A stretch of DNA of 64,000 bases from Anticarsia gemmatalis (GCF_050436995.1 NC_134769.1:4898001-4962000), one strand, 5' to 3'; positions 20,912-34,260 are shown, numbered from the stretch's first letter. The notes: generated by a model not told the origin, from the letters alone. Numbers and translations are program-made.

Positions 20912-23741
20912 AGTGTGCTTCGCCAGCGACGTAGTCAAAATGTATAGAATGATACTTTTAGATAAGGAAGATACAGATTACCATAGAGTGCTGTGGCGCG
21001 GCAACACAACATCTAAAAACCATGACGTTGATATCAAAGATTACAGACTCAAAACTGTTACATTTGGTACGGCATCTGCGCCTTACCTGGCCATAAAAAC
21101 GCTGATGAAACTCGCAGAAGATGAAGGCAAACCGTATCCCGAAGCTGCTAAGATTATTCGTGAAGACTTTTATGTTGATGACGTCATGTCAGGCGGTGAC
21201 ACAACAGAACAGGCAATCCGTCTTAGCAAAGATGTCACCACAATTCTAAAACGAGGAGGCTTTGAACTTCAGAAATGGGCATCCAACGACGCAGAGTTCT
21301 TGAAGTCTATAGAATTCAACAAAGTCACCACAATGGCTAATATGGATATCAAACTAGACGGTACCATAAAAGCTCTTGGTTTGATATGGAATTTTGGTCT
21401 AGACGAGTTTCGATATCAACTGAATTTAGATCCAACACCATTGAACATAACAAAAAGAACTATCCTGTCTGATTTACAGAAGTTATTTGATCCACTCGGA
21501 TGGATAGCACCGATTATTGTAAAAGCAAAGATGCTAGTCCAAAAATTGTGGTTAGAAGGAGTTGGATGGGACCAAGAAATTAGAGATGAACTGAAGGAAG
21601 AATGGCAGTTTATAAGAAGAGACTTAGAAATTGTCAATGACATCAGAATCAATCGTTGGATCAATACGCTTAGTACTGAAAGAGATCAAATAACGTTGTT
21701 TGGGTTCTGTGATGCGTCAGAGAAAGCATACGCAGCAGTAGTTTACTGTCGTGTTCAAACAAGAGATAATAACATAAGGATTAATCTTGTCGCATCAAGA
21801 ACAAGGGTTGCTCCTGTAAAGACAGTATCACTTCCAAGACTCGAACTACAGGGAGCCGTACTTTTAGCAAAATTACTAAGTAAAGTCAGTCAAGCCATGC
21901 GAATTCTTCCACATAATGTATTCGCATTGACAGATTCCACGATTGTTTTGGCATGGCTATGTGGAGAGCCCAGTAGATGGAAACCATTTGTCGCAAACCG
22001 GGTGGTAGAAATATTAGAACTGATGAACAACACCCAATGGTATCATGTACAATCACCGTGCAATCCAGCTGACATTGCGTCGAGAGGAATGTCTTTGTCA
22101 GAACTACAAAACAAAGATCTGTGGTGGGCTGGACCTGTCTGGCTCATGCACAATACTATTGAGCTTACGAAGCCATCAATATCAACAGAGCTAGAAAGAA
22201 AGAAAAACACACAGTCTTATTTACACGTTACAGAAAATGAAGAAAACCTTATACATTTTGAAGATTATGACTCCCTTAATACACTATTGAGAGTAATAGT
22301 ACACTGTCGGAGATTTTTAAACATGAAGAAAGAGCCAAAGCGACTTGAACAGAAAATAAGTACGTTAGAGTTGCAAAATGCATTAGAATATTGTATTAAG
22401 CGCGTACAAGAAGAAGAATTTCCCGATGAAATACAGAGACTGAAAGAAAATAAGAATATTAAAACTACCAGCGTTTTAAAGACCTTAAACCCATACTTAG
22501 ATAGCCAGGATATCCTCAGGGTGGGCGGCAGACTGAGAAACGCAAACGCCGATGAGAATCTGAAACATCCTGTAATTCTAGGCAAGAAAAACAGTTTGAT
22601 ACCGCTGGTGTTGGCCGAAGCCCATCTGAAAACAATACATGGTGGAATACAACTGATGGTTACTTACCTGATGACGAGATACTGGATTGTAGGCTGTAAA
22701 GGTATGGTGAAAAAATACATACATAAATGTCTTACCTGTGCACGACAGCGAGCCATCGGTAGACAACAGCTGATGGGAGACTTACCCGAATCTCGAGTGA
22801 CGCCTTCTCGCCCTTTCGCTCGCAGTGGAGTGGACTTTGCAGGCCCTGTATACGTATTAAACTCCAAGGGAAGAGGTGCTAAAACGAACAAGGCATACAT
22901 CTGTATATTCATTTGCATGGCTGTCAAAGCCATACATTTGGAGCTGGTAAGCGAACTGACGTCCGACGCGTTCATCGCAGCTTTCAAGCGCTTCGTAGCT
23001 AGAAGAGGAAGGTGTACAGAGATGTGGAGCGATAACGGTACCAACTTTGTAGCCGCTAACAAAGAATTGTTTACGATGTGGAAGGAAGCAGGATTTGAAT
23101 ATCCGGATTGCATAGTTGATCACCTGGCAAATGATGGAACACAATGGCACTATTCGCCAGCTTATAGTCCTAACTACGGTGGTTTATGGGAGGCCGGCGT
23201 AAAATCTGTTAAGCAGCATTTGAGAAAGATATTGACCACAAACTTAACATTTGAAGAATTCAGCACAGTGCTTACGCAGATTGAGGCTTGTCTTAATTCT
23301 CGCCCTTTAATACCTGTAAATACTGATGTTGATGTACTCGACGACATCCAAGTTCTCACACCTGGACATTTCCTGATTGGCGAACCACTCATCACTGTAC
23401 CTGATCGGGACTACACTACTCATAATGTCAACACATTATCAAGATGGCAACACACGCAGAGAATGGTACAAGGATTCTGGAAGCGCTGGCAAACGGAATA
23501 TTTGTCACGATTGAACCAGAGACCGAAATGGTTAATACAGCGACCAGAGTTCGAAGTTGGCGATATTGTGTTGCTTAAGAATGAGAACATGCCTCCGAGC
23601 AAGTGGCCTTTGGCACGTATAATAGAAAAACATCCCGGACTTGACAATATTACACGAGTTTATACTGTACGATACAATGGTAAATTAACTCGGCGATCTA
23701 TCTCGAATTTATGTCCTTTACCAATTTGTACTAACGATTAG
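20877..23741 (+). CDS. BEL/Pao reverse transcriptase, RNase H and integrase
   Basis: 954 codons from the first ATG; the true RT sequence enters from the other frame. The RT active site YVDD is at residues 99-102. RNase H acidic residues include Asp279 (in CDASEKAYAAVVY) and Asp353 (in LTDSTIVLAWL). The integrase zinc-binding module has His583, His588, Cys618 and Cys621. The integrase core triad is Asp653 (GVDFAGP), Asp719 (MWSDNGTNF) and Glu772 (GLWEAGVKS). A basic, beta-rich C-terminal domain ends at residue 954. All catalytic residues I can check are present, so decay is limited to the frame break upstream. It would copy the RNA into DNA and insert it into chromosomes. Confidence 0.93.
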   Translation: MRSLIMRWRMHRVCFASDVVKMYRMILLDKEDTDYHRVLWRGNTTSKNHDVDIKDYRLKTVTFGTASAPYLAIKTLMKLAEDEGKPYPEAAKIIREDFYVDDVMSGGDTTEQAIRLSKDVTTILKRGGFELQKWASNDAEFLKSIEFNKVTTMANMDIKLDGTIKALGLIWNFGLDEFRYQLNLDPTPLNITKRTILSDLQKLFDPLGWIAPIIVKAKMLVQKLWLEGVGWDQEIRDELKEEWQFIRRDLEIVNDIRINRWINTLSTERDQITLFGFCDASEKAYAAVVYCRVQTRDNNIRINLVASRTRVAPVKTVSLPRLELQGAVLLAKLLSKVSQAMRILPHNVFALTDSTIVLAWLCGEPSRWKPFVANRVVEILELMNNTQWYHVQSPCNPADIASRGMSLSELQNKDLWWAGPVWLMHNTIELTKPSISTELERKKNTQSYLHVTENEENLIHFEDYDSLNTLLRVIVHCRRFLNMKKEPKRLEQKISTLELQNALEYCIKRVQEEEFPDEIQRLKENKNIKTTSVLKTLNPYLDSQDILRVGGRLRNANADENLKHPVILGKKNSLIPLVLAEAHLKTIHGGIQLMVTYLMTRYWIVGCKGMVKKYIHKCLTCARQRAIGRQQLMGDLPESRVTPSRPFARSGVDFAGPVYVLNSKGRGAKTNKAYICIFICMAVKAIHLELVSELTSDAFIAAFKRFVARRGRCTEMWSDNGTNFVAANKELFTMWKEAGFEYPDCIVDHLANDGTQWHYSPAYSPNYGGLWEAGVKSVKQHLRKILTTNLTFEEFSTVLTQIEACLNSRPLIPVNTDVDVLDDIQVLTPGHFLIGEPLITVPDRDYTTHNVNTLSRWQHTQRMVQGFWKRWQTEYLSRLNQRPKWLIQRPEFEVGDIVLLKNENMPPSKWPLARIIEKHPGLDNITRVYTVRYNGKLTRRSISNLCPLPICTND

Positions 23742-23895
23742 ATATAAGTTGTTATTTTTTAGTTTATATACATATGCACTTGTGATTCTCTATTAGTACA
23801 TTTAAGTTAGGTACTTTAGATTATGTTACTTAGATTTGAAACTGTCAAATAAATATTGTAATTGTTATACCGATAGAAAAGGTCTGATAGCCCTT

Positions 23896-23908
23896 TTGGT
23901 GGGCGGTA
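23896..23908 (+). other. Polypurine tract region
   Basis: The stretch tttggtgggcggta ends directly at the 3' LTR and is G-rich. This is where the plus-strand primer of an LTR retrotransposon lies. Confidence 0.5.
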
Positions 23909-24091
23909 TGTTCGTTTAAAATAGTGTTTAGTAGCTAACGTATCTATAAGTATGTATCACTCATTCGTTCATTCGATGAACCATACTTCTTTACTTGAGT
24001 TCAGTGTCCAATAAACATTCAAACTGTCAACACGCACTTTTATTTCTAACAAGCCGGCGCATAGCAAATATCGACCTTAACACTACAAACA
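23909..24091 (+). repeat. 3' LTR of the BEL/Pao element
   Basis: 183 bp, identical by eye to the 5' LTR, including AATAAA at 24010-24015. It is followed by the target duplication AGTTT. Confidence 0.95.
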
Positions 24092-26540
24092 AGTTTACTG
24101 GGATGTTTATTCTTTCTTCTTCGGTAACGGGATTTTGGCGAACATTCAGTAATGATTTTTGCTTATTGAAATGGTTTTTAAAATAATGTTACAGGGCAAG
24201 AAGTAATAGAAAATAACCTCGCTTTATTAATCACAATACTAATTACATAGAGTGCACTAGCTTTCTTAGTAATAAGGCACATATTTCTCAATATATTCAA
24301 TACATTTAATGAAAGAAAAGGGAATTCTTTACAAAATACATCGACAATTGCAGAGTAAAAACAAAAACGGGACGTGGAAGGAATAACTATGAGGTTCTAT
24401 TCTTAAAGAACTATCTAGAACAATACATTTGTGGTTTACAGGAAACACAGTTAAAAGAAACGGCGATTCTATTTTAACCGGAAGCCAGTCGACCGGAAAC
24501 TTTAAAATTACGTTACCGATTTCTAAATATAAAGCCAATAGCCAGATATCGACAAAATATAAAAATAGACTGAAAAAATATCTTAAAAAGCATCCCTTTT
24601 TTATTTCAACTTATATTTAGGAGTATTTTTTTCTACAATATCCTATTTTGTTTTTTTTTCTGTTATTTGTTAGTTATATTTTATAACTTAAAAATGGTTT
24701 ATCCTAGAAATTCTGGTGAAGACAACAGGGCGACCTTTCAAATAACTTTTCTGTCATCGGTCCTTGAAAGGTATGTAAAAATTCATTTCTTTTCCAAACC
24801 TTTAAAATTGGTCAAAACTAGGTTCAGATACTGCGTTACCAAGATACATAGATATAGCGAAGCTAAAAAAAGCGTGTGAAAACATGATAGTCAGCAAACC
24901 ATCGGAGGGGTTCTTTATGGATAAATTTGACCCAAAGTACTCTAAACCCCTCTTGGTTTTTGAAGGGATACCTCTTGCGTTCAAGTGTTAGATTGTGAAA
25001 AGATTTTATATGATACAACGTGTTTTTTGATCTGGCAATTTTGGTACAATGATTTTTTGTCTGTGGCAAGGTGAGTGATGTTTTTTTTCCGGATATTTTT
25101 GCAATGAGTGAAGCTAAATTTCACGATATATTTGAGGATTATGTATTTTTGTTTGTGAATTTCAAGAATTTTCTTGTTCTAAACAGGAAAAATAAGCAAT
25201 GCGAAATACGAAACACTAGTGTATTATTATTATTATAAAAGAATGAAGACAACTTTTACCATCAGTACACGTGTCGCCAACAATATGATTTTTTTAATTT
25301 TGATAAAAAATTATAAACTCATATTAATATTTTTACTATCATTTTCCCGATTTAAATTATTTAGTAGTCACAAAAGTAAAGTAAGTAGAAAAGTCATTTA
25401 TTCACAACAAAATAGAGTACATAATTGTGTTATTATATAAAAGCGCTATATGTATTTAACCTCGAAAAGGTATGTGAATTATTTTATAAAAGTGTTAAAA
25501 TAAAATTAAAGGCAACAAAAAATCTTTTCTTATGGATTTTCATCGGCTTCCTTCCTGGTATTCTAATATGTTAAATTATGTAGGTTCAGTTGAAAATCGA
25601 TATGCAGAGTGAAGGAAAGTGAGGTGCTTATCGCGCCAGTGACCTCCTTCCATTGTGAGGCTCGATCACTCCCGCGTGTATGTGTGCGTGTGTAGTAGGA
25701 GGGCCACGTGGTGGAGTGTCAGAGGGACAGTTTAATACGATCAGGGAGGTGTGTTTTCTTGTATTTTTTTTATTTTATGACAATTACTCCTATTTTTGTT
25801 TAAATTAGGTTCAACTTGGTCACCACTCCTGAGCAAGTATCGTTTAGCATAATATGAAACAAGTCTTAGTCAATATTATAGACTTGTTTTCATATATTTT
25901 TTGATAATTTATTTATCGAATAGGATACCTGAAAGTCATCCTTCAGCTTTAAAATTCCCCTTAAACTCCCTCTTTATTATTGCTCTTCGTTTTATTTTCA
26001 AAATTAAAATTTTGGCTCCTTCCACCATAAAGCTATAATAACGTCACATCCTATGATTCCAAAAAAGGCCATAATAAAAACTTAGCTTTTAAAAATTCAA
26101 AATCCTGCACGAAAGTGGACACGAAATAATAATTCACAAGCAAAGATACGATGAATGTAACACACTCGACAACAAGAGAATATTAGCTTGCTATTGTTGG
26201 GTGGCCTTTGTTTAAGCGAACCTTGTTAAACCGGGTTCATTTGATGCAACTGTACCGGAGATTAGCACCCAAATGATTGTGTGTTAGGATTGATACAATG
26301 AGTGGAAGTAATGTGTGCAGTTCTTTAAGAAACGGTTATTATAATCTTGTAAAGAGTAAGAAATTTTTAAGGCATACTTTTAGTGGAAAATTAACGACAT
26401 ATTGCGCCCTTTCAATCGTATAGAAATATTTTATAGCTTTCTATACAACGAACGCTGTCAAAGATAAATCAAGACTGTTCAAACATAAAATATCTCGAAC
26501 AATTTTACAACAATATTACCTGATTTGTCCACAAGCGCAA

Positions 26541-26702
26541 TTCTCTATATTCGGTACTATTGATCGACCATTTGACGAATGTACTGCAAAAATAGAGTTT
26601 TCAGCGCCCGTTAGAGGCGCTGATCAGATTTTCATACAACATTTTTTTGATAGCCGGCCGTTATTTTATAGTCGACAATAGGACAGATAGTAGGAAATCG
26701 CC
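26541..26702. mobile_element. Degenerate MITE of the 3622 family
   Basis: Shares gaggcgctgatcagatttt and catacaacattt with the copies at 3622 and 5847. The termini are recognisable only as ttctctatattcggtactat and gacagatagtaggaaatcg. It is an old copy. Confidence 0.55.
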
Positions 26703-28174
26703 ACTTTGGTCAGGCAAACCCCAGGCATTCTATTATTCCTAGGACTTGTCTTAAATTTTCCTTAACACATGTCCCCTCTACCACCTTGTGCGCGAATATC
26801 GGTCACCTTTTGTTGGTGCCCTATTGTTACATGTAGGGTTATTAATATATTTTTTGAGGTATTGTCCCTGGGCAAATTCAGGTGAGTGTTTGGGTACACA
26901 TAAATCACTATTATGACTCCAGTTCGATATTAGAAAGGGTCTGTAGGATTATCTTTGAATTATGACTTGTTTAATAATGGTAAACGGTTGGTCAAGATTC
27001 GGGTCTGTTTTTGGTAAGTTGTAATTGGCATGTTAATACCTTTGTATTCTGAATTATTGGTATTGTTCTCTATTATTCTTCTTGCGTAGAAATATAATTA
27101 AAGAAAGCTTATTACTGTTTTCGAGAATCATCGACTACGGTGATGTGAAAAGAGGGATTCTTTTAATGGCTTCTTATTACATGGTAGAATAATCTACCAT
27201 TTTAGCCAATATACCTACACGTTACTATAACATAACAATGTATATTGGCTAATATTGGGTTTCCACGGTTGTCACAAAATTTGATACAGTATGCTACGTC
27301 TAACGTATCGAGGTATGGCGATGTGTTTACATATATACGAATTTAAATTACAGATTTAAAGTACCAGTTTTTGTTATGTTTAGAATAGGTTGATTTTTAT
27401 TTAGAATAGGCTGCTTATATGATTATCAGAAGTACTAGAACTATAATTTAGCATATCTTGTGTATTGAAAAACTTGCGTGAAAGTTTCGCAGACGATTTT
27501 GCGGTTTATTTATATAAAATACAATATTTTTTTAAGTGGTTTCCTAAAAGCATATTACAAAGGCCCCTTTATACTTAAATCGTTCGTCCAATTTTGATCT
27601 ATTTTAAGTCGGCACCACACGAAGTATTGTTCCTAAAACTATTGATTCTTCTTCAAAGAAACGGAACTCGGCTCGTTTTCTCATGAATATTATAGAAGCT
27701 ATTAAAAGACATTTACTTGTCTTTTGTCGACGTTAAAATAACCATTTTGGAAAGTATTTTTTTAGTTCTATTGACCATCTAAATAAACCTTAGTTGGGTC
27801 CTTTTGTTACTTCCATTACTTTAAGATTTTTGTGTCTGCAACTGGCTAATGGAAAGACATTTGATGTAAAAGCTACTAGGACTTCAATATGATTTCGTAC
27901 TAAATAAACGTTCTTTTTATCTTCACGCGTGATGCGGTAGACCTCAACAGAAGACAAAGTAGCTACTGCAGAATTAATAATAGCCCTTTGTTGTGGGTCT
28001 CTTCTAATGGAAGGTCATTGATTGCTAAACCAAACTTACTTCCAAGCTACCTACAGGAAGCTTCAAAATCACACTAATGATCGGCAGAACGAGATATTCA
28101 AAGACATCAATCCATTTTCTAAAATATTTTTTAGTACTATCTGCTGACCGCAGTTCTTGAAGAAATGAAGTCCT

Positions 28175-28268
28175 CAACCCACACTCGGCCAGTGTGGTAG
28201 ACTTGAGGCCTTACCCCTCCCCTATTACGCGCGGGGGCCCTTGCCCAGCAGTGGGACAGTAATAGGTT
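28175..28268 (+). repeat. RTE-type retroposon 3' tail
   Basis: Contains cacactcggccagtgtggta, then gcccagcagtgggacagtaa near the end. This matches the 3' tail of lepidopteran RTE-like LINEs and dependent SINEs as I know them. Confidence 0.5.
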
Positions 28269-29384
28269 ATATTTTTATTACTTTATTAATTAGTATTATC
28301 AGCAGACATAATTAATGTTTGAATTAAAAGCAGTTAATGTGGGGTCTCAGCAAGTGGCTTTGCCTAATCCCGTAGGAAAAAGGCCTGTTTTTATGCATGT
28401 TTGCATGAACATTTCTATGTGATCCGAAATAACACACGTTAACAATGAAGTTAGGAATAAATGCAATAGATAATAGAGTAAATTTGGTATCAATTAGAAC
28501 AGTTATTGATCTCGTTAAAACATGCTGAACAATGCTTGATTAGTGTACAATGAAACTGTTCCCGTGTGATTCGTTCTGTGGTAACTGTTTAGATAAATTA
28601 AACGGAATATTTTAATAAGAGATGTGATTTTAGCTTATTATTAAATAACATCATACTATTGACACGTTCATTTTAATGTCATGTTTTTTTGTGAATTTTA
28701 TTTGGCTATAATAAAAATATACCTTCATTCTACAGGCATAGAGGAAGTACCTATTGTACAATTTTGTTTTGTAGAATATCATTTTAAATAGGCAACTGCT
28801 CGACACCTATTTATTTTATAAGCAGACCGTCTGAAATATACAGCTAAACTATATTCTATTAATTGGTCTGTAGTTATTGCGGGCAGAGCTCTTTTCTCAG
28901 TAGTGGGATTTCGAAGGCTTGCACCAGTTTTCTAACTGAAATAACAAAAACCACTAGTGAATGATCTAGCATAAAGGGACAAAAATATTAATTAAAATCA
29001 AACTGTTCTCTTAATTAGACTGTCACAGCAATTAGTTAATAATATAGTATTACAAGTAGCAAAGAATACAATAGGCGTTTCCCAGACTCATAATAATTAA
29101 CAATTTAGGCGTAGTTAATATACCTATTATTATATTACATTGAAGCAGGTCACCTTATACTTCAAGTACTGGAAAGTTACATAGATTTCTTTTTTAAATA
29201 ATTTATTACTGACTTTGAACACGAAAGCAGTATTACGTAAAAAGTTTAATGGGTTTCTGTCACGGTACGGTGTGATTGTGAGATGAGCGAGGCTCGTTTC
29301 GCTAAGCTCAAGTAAAGAAATAAGTCACAAAAAATTACACCTGAAAGTATAATAACACGCTTTATCTTATTATTATTAAATAAT

Positions 29385-29660
29385 TCTATCCTCCCGGCCG
29401 ATATTGGAATCCGTTTAGGTCTTAGTTCATTGTGTCCTAGTGGGCACACTCTATTTCCTTACTCTCAAAGTCAGGGGGACGGATAACTGACAAACCAGTG
29501 AGAGGCCAGACGCAGGAGCGAAGGTTTTACGTGCTTACCAAGGCAAGGGGGTTTGAAACCCTCAACTTCTTAACTCCGGGATAACACTGAAAAATACTTA
29601 ACAGAAAAACTCAGATTCAACCTTATAACGACTTGGGTACGAAACTGAGACTTAGGCAGT
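29385..29660 (-). repeat. Unclassified lepidopteran interspersed repeat
   Basis: Contains cctcccggccgatattgg, cctagtgggcacactctattt, agaggccagacgcaggagcg and ggttttacgtgcttaccaag. I recall this set of blocks as a common repeat in moth introns, but I cannot name its class. Confidence 0.4.
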
Positions 29661-29876
29661 CGGATACACACATTTTTTATACGAATTGGAAAAATCTTTC
29701 GATACAAAAAAATGTTAGGCATTAACCTTAAATCATTACCAGTACTAATAGTATGACCCAGTATCTGAATTAACCACACTGCCTAAGAGTTCACTCACTG
29801 AAGCCTACTTTCATAACAAGTTTAGTAAAATTACAACTCAAATTAACGAATCATTCAATAACGGACTTAACTGATT

Positions 29877-29950
29877 GCTATTGAATTATAGCCCGCTGCA
29901 TCTAAGACCCATCGCTATTGAACTGTAGCCGGCTGCTTCTAAGACAGGCT
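29877..29950. repeat. Tandem duplication, 37-bp unit
   Basis: Two copies starting at 29877 and 29914 (gctattgaattatagcccgc and gctattgaactgtagccggc), each ending in tctaagac. They differ at a few positions. Confidence 0.65.
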
Positions 29951-32079
29951 CTCAAGAGAATATTTCGGCCTCGTTTAGCCTCACTAGAGCGGGGCATTCC
30001 TCGCTTCGTTTGCAATGGAACCACGTCCCAAGAGGCGATGGAAAGTCAAAGCTATTAGCTGAACATATCAAAAACTCAAGAAAGCTTTTAAATTGTAATC
30101 GTATGTAGTTCGCAAGTCTCTGATTAAGTCTTGTAATGTTATTCAGTTTGGATAAAGAGACAAGTTTAACAGATGAATGGATGTTTTGAAGATAGTATAA
30201 AGTAGATTTTAATGATTTTTGTTTGAACAACTTGTGTCGGAAAACTTTTTGTAGTTTTAATAGATATTTAGAGTGACAAATAAATTGTAGAAGGTCAACG
30301 TAATGTTGAATTGATAGTTTTTTCAAAATGATTGTCAGAACTTATCGCCGTCAGTTTAGAAATTTACGACGATGCAATAAGCAGGGGTGTATCTTCCCCT
30401 TCCAAAGAAACAGCCAACTCTGGGCTGACAAAAAATACTAAATTTATATTGAATAGTATCTTTTTTAATAGTTAAACAATTTTTTGACACTAATTTATTG
30501 TACGTTGGCGAGTTAAAACAGTAAGCAAGGGAATAAGTAAACGAATAAAATAATAATAAGTAGGTATTTTATAGTTAATTTTGTATGGAGTTCAACGCCC
30601 TTGTTACATGGTTATTTCGTATGATGACAAATAATATTAGGAAGTCATTATTTCTTATTTTATCGTACGTCTATGTACATAGTAAACAAATAATTCTAAT
30701 AAATAATGTACAACAAATACTAGAGTTTAGTACATACCTTACTACTAAAATATGGATACCTCAGTCACGAAATACCTATCATAGGTACAGTCGATAACAA
30801 AAGTCGCTATAGAAATTTGTCATTTTGAAAATCTATATTCGGATACAAAGCCTACATACACATAAGTAAAGTATTTATCGTGTATTGAATCACATGATAG
30901 TATAAGATTTAGATAGTGTGTGATCGAAATCAATAGGTACATAAATTTTATGGGTTATAATAATACTTATACTGAATATTATAAGATTTGCAATAAAAAT
31001 GGACAACATAATGAAAACTATCTTTGGACTATTGACATATTTGTGTAATGCGGAACTTAACCTGATATAATAGAGTAGTAAGAATAACGCAAAATACCTA
31101 TAACAACTTGTTTTAGATAAACAATGATGAATTATTTGTGAATAAGATAACATGCACGAATAATAACGATAGCGAGAAAATATTTTATCCTATCGATATA
31201 TTTTACACATTCAATACAATTTTATTTGAGCATATAATACGTAGGATGAAGTTATTATGTCAAGAATTAAAAAATCAATACGTCTACGTGTCGAATTGAT
31301 TCTTAAAATCGTGATCTCAAGCTGAAACCCATCTACAAATATGAACCTTAAAGGTATAATAATACGAATCTTAAAAGTTTATGTGTCCGACTGTACCCAA
31401 TACTTATTATTTAGGTTTTTGACGAAGACATCTGGGGACAATCCCCGAGTATTATTGATCTTTGTATATTGTCATTATTTATTATTCATAACGGGCTAAA
31501 TTACATGGCAACATATTGTTTTGTTTTACAAGTACTATTTAGATCAACTAGGTATTTTGTTTAGTACTTATTAATTTGTGATTGAAGTTGTTTAAATGAA
31601 AGTTGAATTTGAAAGTAGATATTAGATTGCAAGGTTTTGATTTAAAGCTTGAAATGGTAAATTGCTCGCAACATTAATTTTAATGTAAAAAATATGGATT
31701 TATTATTACAAGCTTTGTTTATTATTAAGTATTTATATATCTTTCAAAAATTTTGCCGGGAATTGGAAAATAAAAAAAAGAAATTGGAAAAAAGAAATTG
31801 GCAAGCGAATATCTTTGATAATAGCAAATAATTACATCCGAATAAATTGTTCCTAAACGGTAAATATAAGTTATTAGCAGCGTTTCGACGGTTGTTACTT
31901 GAATCATTGCTGTATGATTCATATGTTTCCAAACAGATGATCTCAATATGCTTTGTTTATTTTAATTATTTCTCTAATTTTGTTCTTCTGTAATATATAT
32001 ATATTTTTTTTTCTTTTTATATGTGTATGATCGTTTGGTCGAAATAAATGATTATTATTATTATGTATGTCTTTTGTAT

Positions 32080-32420
32080 ATCTCGGGACTATGGAGTCCC
32101 GGACATTTGGAAGGCATGCGTGGGGCCGAAGCCAACACGTAGAGGCCCTTTTTAGACAGCTTTAATCTATCAATAATGTGTGGTGTCACAATCCGGTGAT
32201 TATCCCTGTTTACACTATATAATGCACCCAAGGACAATCACCGGACTGTGCGGAACTATGGCAAAACTAATGGGAAAAAACTACTCGGGCTATTGGGATG
32301 GGGAGCTGATGGATTGGAAAACTATGTATCTACGGGGACTATGGCGCCTGCCTATAACAATGTAAAACACGTATAAATGGCAGGCGGAGACTCGCCAACT
32401 CACAAACTGGGCCCCCCAAA
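32080..32420 (+). repeat. Interspersed repeat, probably LINE 3' end
   Basis: GC-richer block with tctcgggactatggagtccc, ggcatgcgtggggccgaagc and caacacgtagaggccctttt. It resembles sequence I associate with a lepidopteran LINE 3' region. The open frame at 32180-32365 shows no domain. Confidence 0.35.
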
Positions 32421-33749
32421 CTAGTCGCTCATTATATACCCTAATAATTTTATATATGTGTCGTACAATTTAAGAATGTTTTAGTAGTTAAACTATTAAC
32501 TTTTTGAACAAAAGCTAGCAGTTGGTCGAAGAAAATATATGCAGAAAGTCAGTACTAAAATATTTCATAATATATTCCTCTAATATATGGTAATACGGTT
32601 GTTAGTACGTAAAGTACATTTCGTTGATTATTTGATGACGCATCACTTAGGGCCCTCCCTCTGATGTTTTATTCCTTGTCCTCCCTGGAGTGACTGCGGC
32701 GAAAGGTCAAAAACACGACGGCTGCCTGTCACACCGGAGTGTAACATGCAACGGTATTTGTTGAAGGAAATATTGATTCTGAACTTATTTTGGTATCGCC
32801 AGAAAACATTATGTGGACTGTGATTTTGATGTTTCTAATGATATGGTATGGTAAATTTGTAAGTGGATCAACAGAGATTTTTGATAATTTTCTGTGTAAT
32901 CCGAACTTTTTATTTAAAATTCGGGTGAAGTGGTACTAGATTTTTAGCACAGAAACCCCAAAATTGTCCGGTAAAAGGACCCTCAATAAATCCACACTAA
33001 CATGTTATCTATTGTCCTACACGAAATATATATTCGTAAACCCCTAGGCTGAACAGTCAACATACCAGTCAATTTGTTGCTCAGAATCTCTATAAAGTCT
33101 ATGTTTTACAACAAAAATGATTGATACATAAGACCTAAACATGACTGACAATTCGCGGCCGCATGAAACCTTGCCGTAAGGGAAAGCAAGAACAATATAA
33201 AACAATTATTTCGAAAATAATAACCAAAAAATTCGAAGCTTTATTTTGACGTAAAAAGTTCCTGGAAAATTAGTTTTACACGCAGTCCGTATTGTTTTGA
33301 ACAAATTATAACATATTTTTTACTCGGTAAAACTCCTACGTTTAATCCTCCTATTCTACCAAATATTGCCCACACTAATTAGATTTATCTAAGCTTTCAA
33401 AAAACCTCTGTTAAAAAGTAAAAAAGAGGATTTTTTTTGCTGTGAGTATAACAAATTACTTTATGTGGATGTTTTTACCGTTTACAACACTTAATTATGA
33501 TATTATGAAGGCTTTATTGCTAGGCTCGGTGTTACATGTGTCACGGATTTTTAACTACATTTATGTCAGATTGTGGGTAAACATTTTTGTGCGACGAGTG
33601 ATGGATTTGACTATCAAAATGGAGGTTAATTTAATTATTAGGAGTATATTCTAAATTGTGACAAGGGTGATAGATTATAATTAACCAAATACTATTTTTC
33701 ATGGTTTTGATGTTATAATCTAAGTGGACATTACTTTATTGTTATGAGC

Positions 33750-34260
33750 ATTATTTGCGTTGATTACTTTTACATCTTTCTGCTCGTATATACTTCAAAT
33801 ATTTTAAGTGGTGATAAAGGTATTATTGATAATTTATAATAACCTAAATACTAGTTTTCATAGCGTTGATGTTAGCGTACTAATTGAAGCACTATAACAA
33901 GTAGGTTTCACGATCACCCATACCCACTATTGAGCCCAAAAAATAGACAAGTTTGACAATAACTCCCGTAAAAAAGAAAGATTCAAAGTCACCGTTACGC
34001 TTTTTGAACCCAAAAATAGACAGGATTGTAATTTTTTTGCGTTGATTACTTTTATATTTTGTGCTCATATAAAAATCAAGTGATTCAAATGGTGACAAAC
34101 GTACTATTAATAATTTATATTTAATCAAATACTAATTTTCATAGCGTTGATGTAAGCGTACTAATTGAAGCATTAAAACGAGTAGGATTCATAAAGTACA
34201 TAAACAAGCGGGTAAGACGATCAATCTCTATACACTATTAGAGCCAAAAATAGACAAAAT
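33750..34260. repeat. Degenerate ~281-bp direct repeat
   Basis: Blocks gcgttgattacttttacatc (about 33759) and gcgttgattacttttatatt (about 34040) lie 281 bp apart, as do catagcgttgatgttagcgt (about 33860) and catagcgttgatgtaagcgt. A third, partial copy of the catggttttgatgtta block lies near 33700. AT-rich, with no coding content. Confidence 0.55.

Larger units (their letters stand above)
18181..24096 (+). mobile_element. BEL/Pao LTR retrotransposon in a Gfrl intron
   Basis: Complete insertion: the 5-bp target duplication AGTTT (18181-18185 and 24092-24096) surrounds an element at 18186-24091. It has two 183-bp LTRs that look identical, a primer-binding site, a gag-protease-RT frame, an RT/RNase H/integrase frame, and a purine-rich stretch before the 3' LTR. 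BEL/Pao membership follows from the Gag (DUF1759 type), the protease (DUF1758 type) and a BEL-type integrase. There is no envelope-like frame. It lies antisense to the Gfrl-type gene. Identical LTRs imply recent insertion, but the frame break near 20862-20911 suggests this copy is not autonomous. Confidence 0.95.

Noticed and set aside
29952..30326. 124-codon minus-strand open frame
   Set aside because: It overlaps AT-rich intron sequence, shows no domain or splice support, and its C-terminal part may be a repeat remnant.
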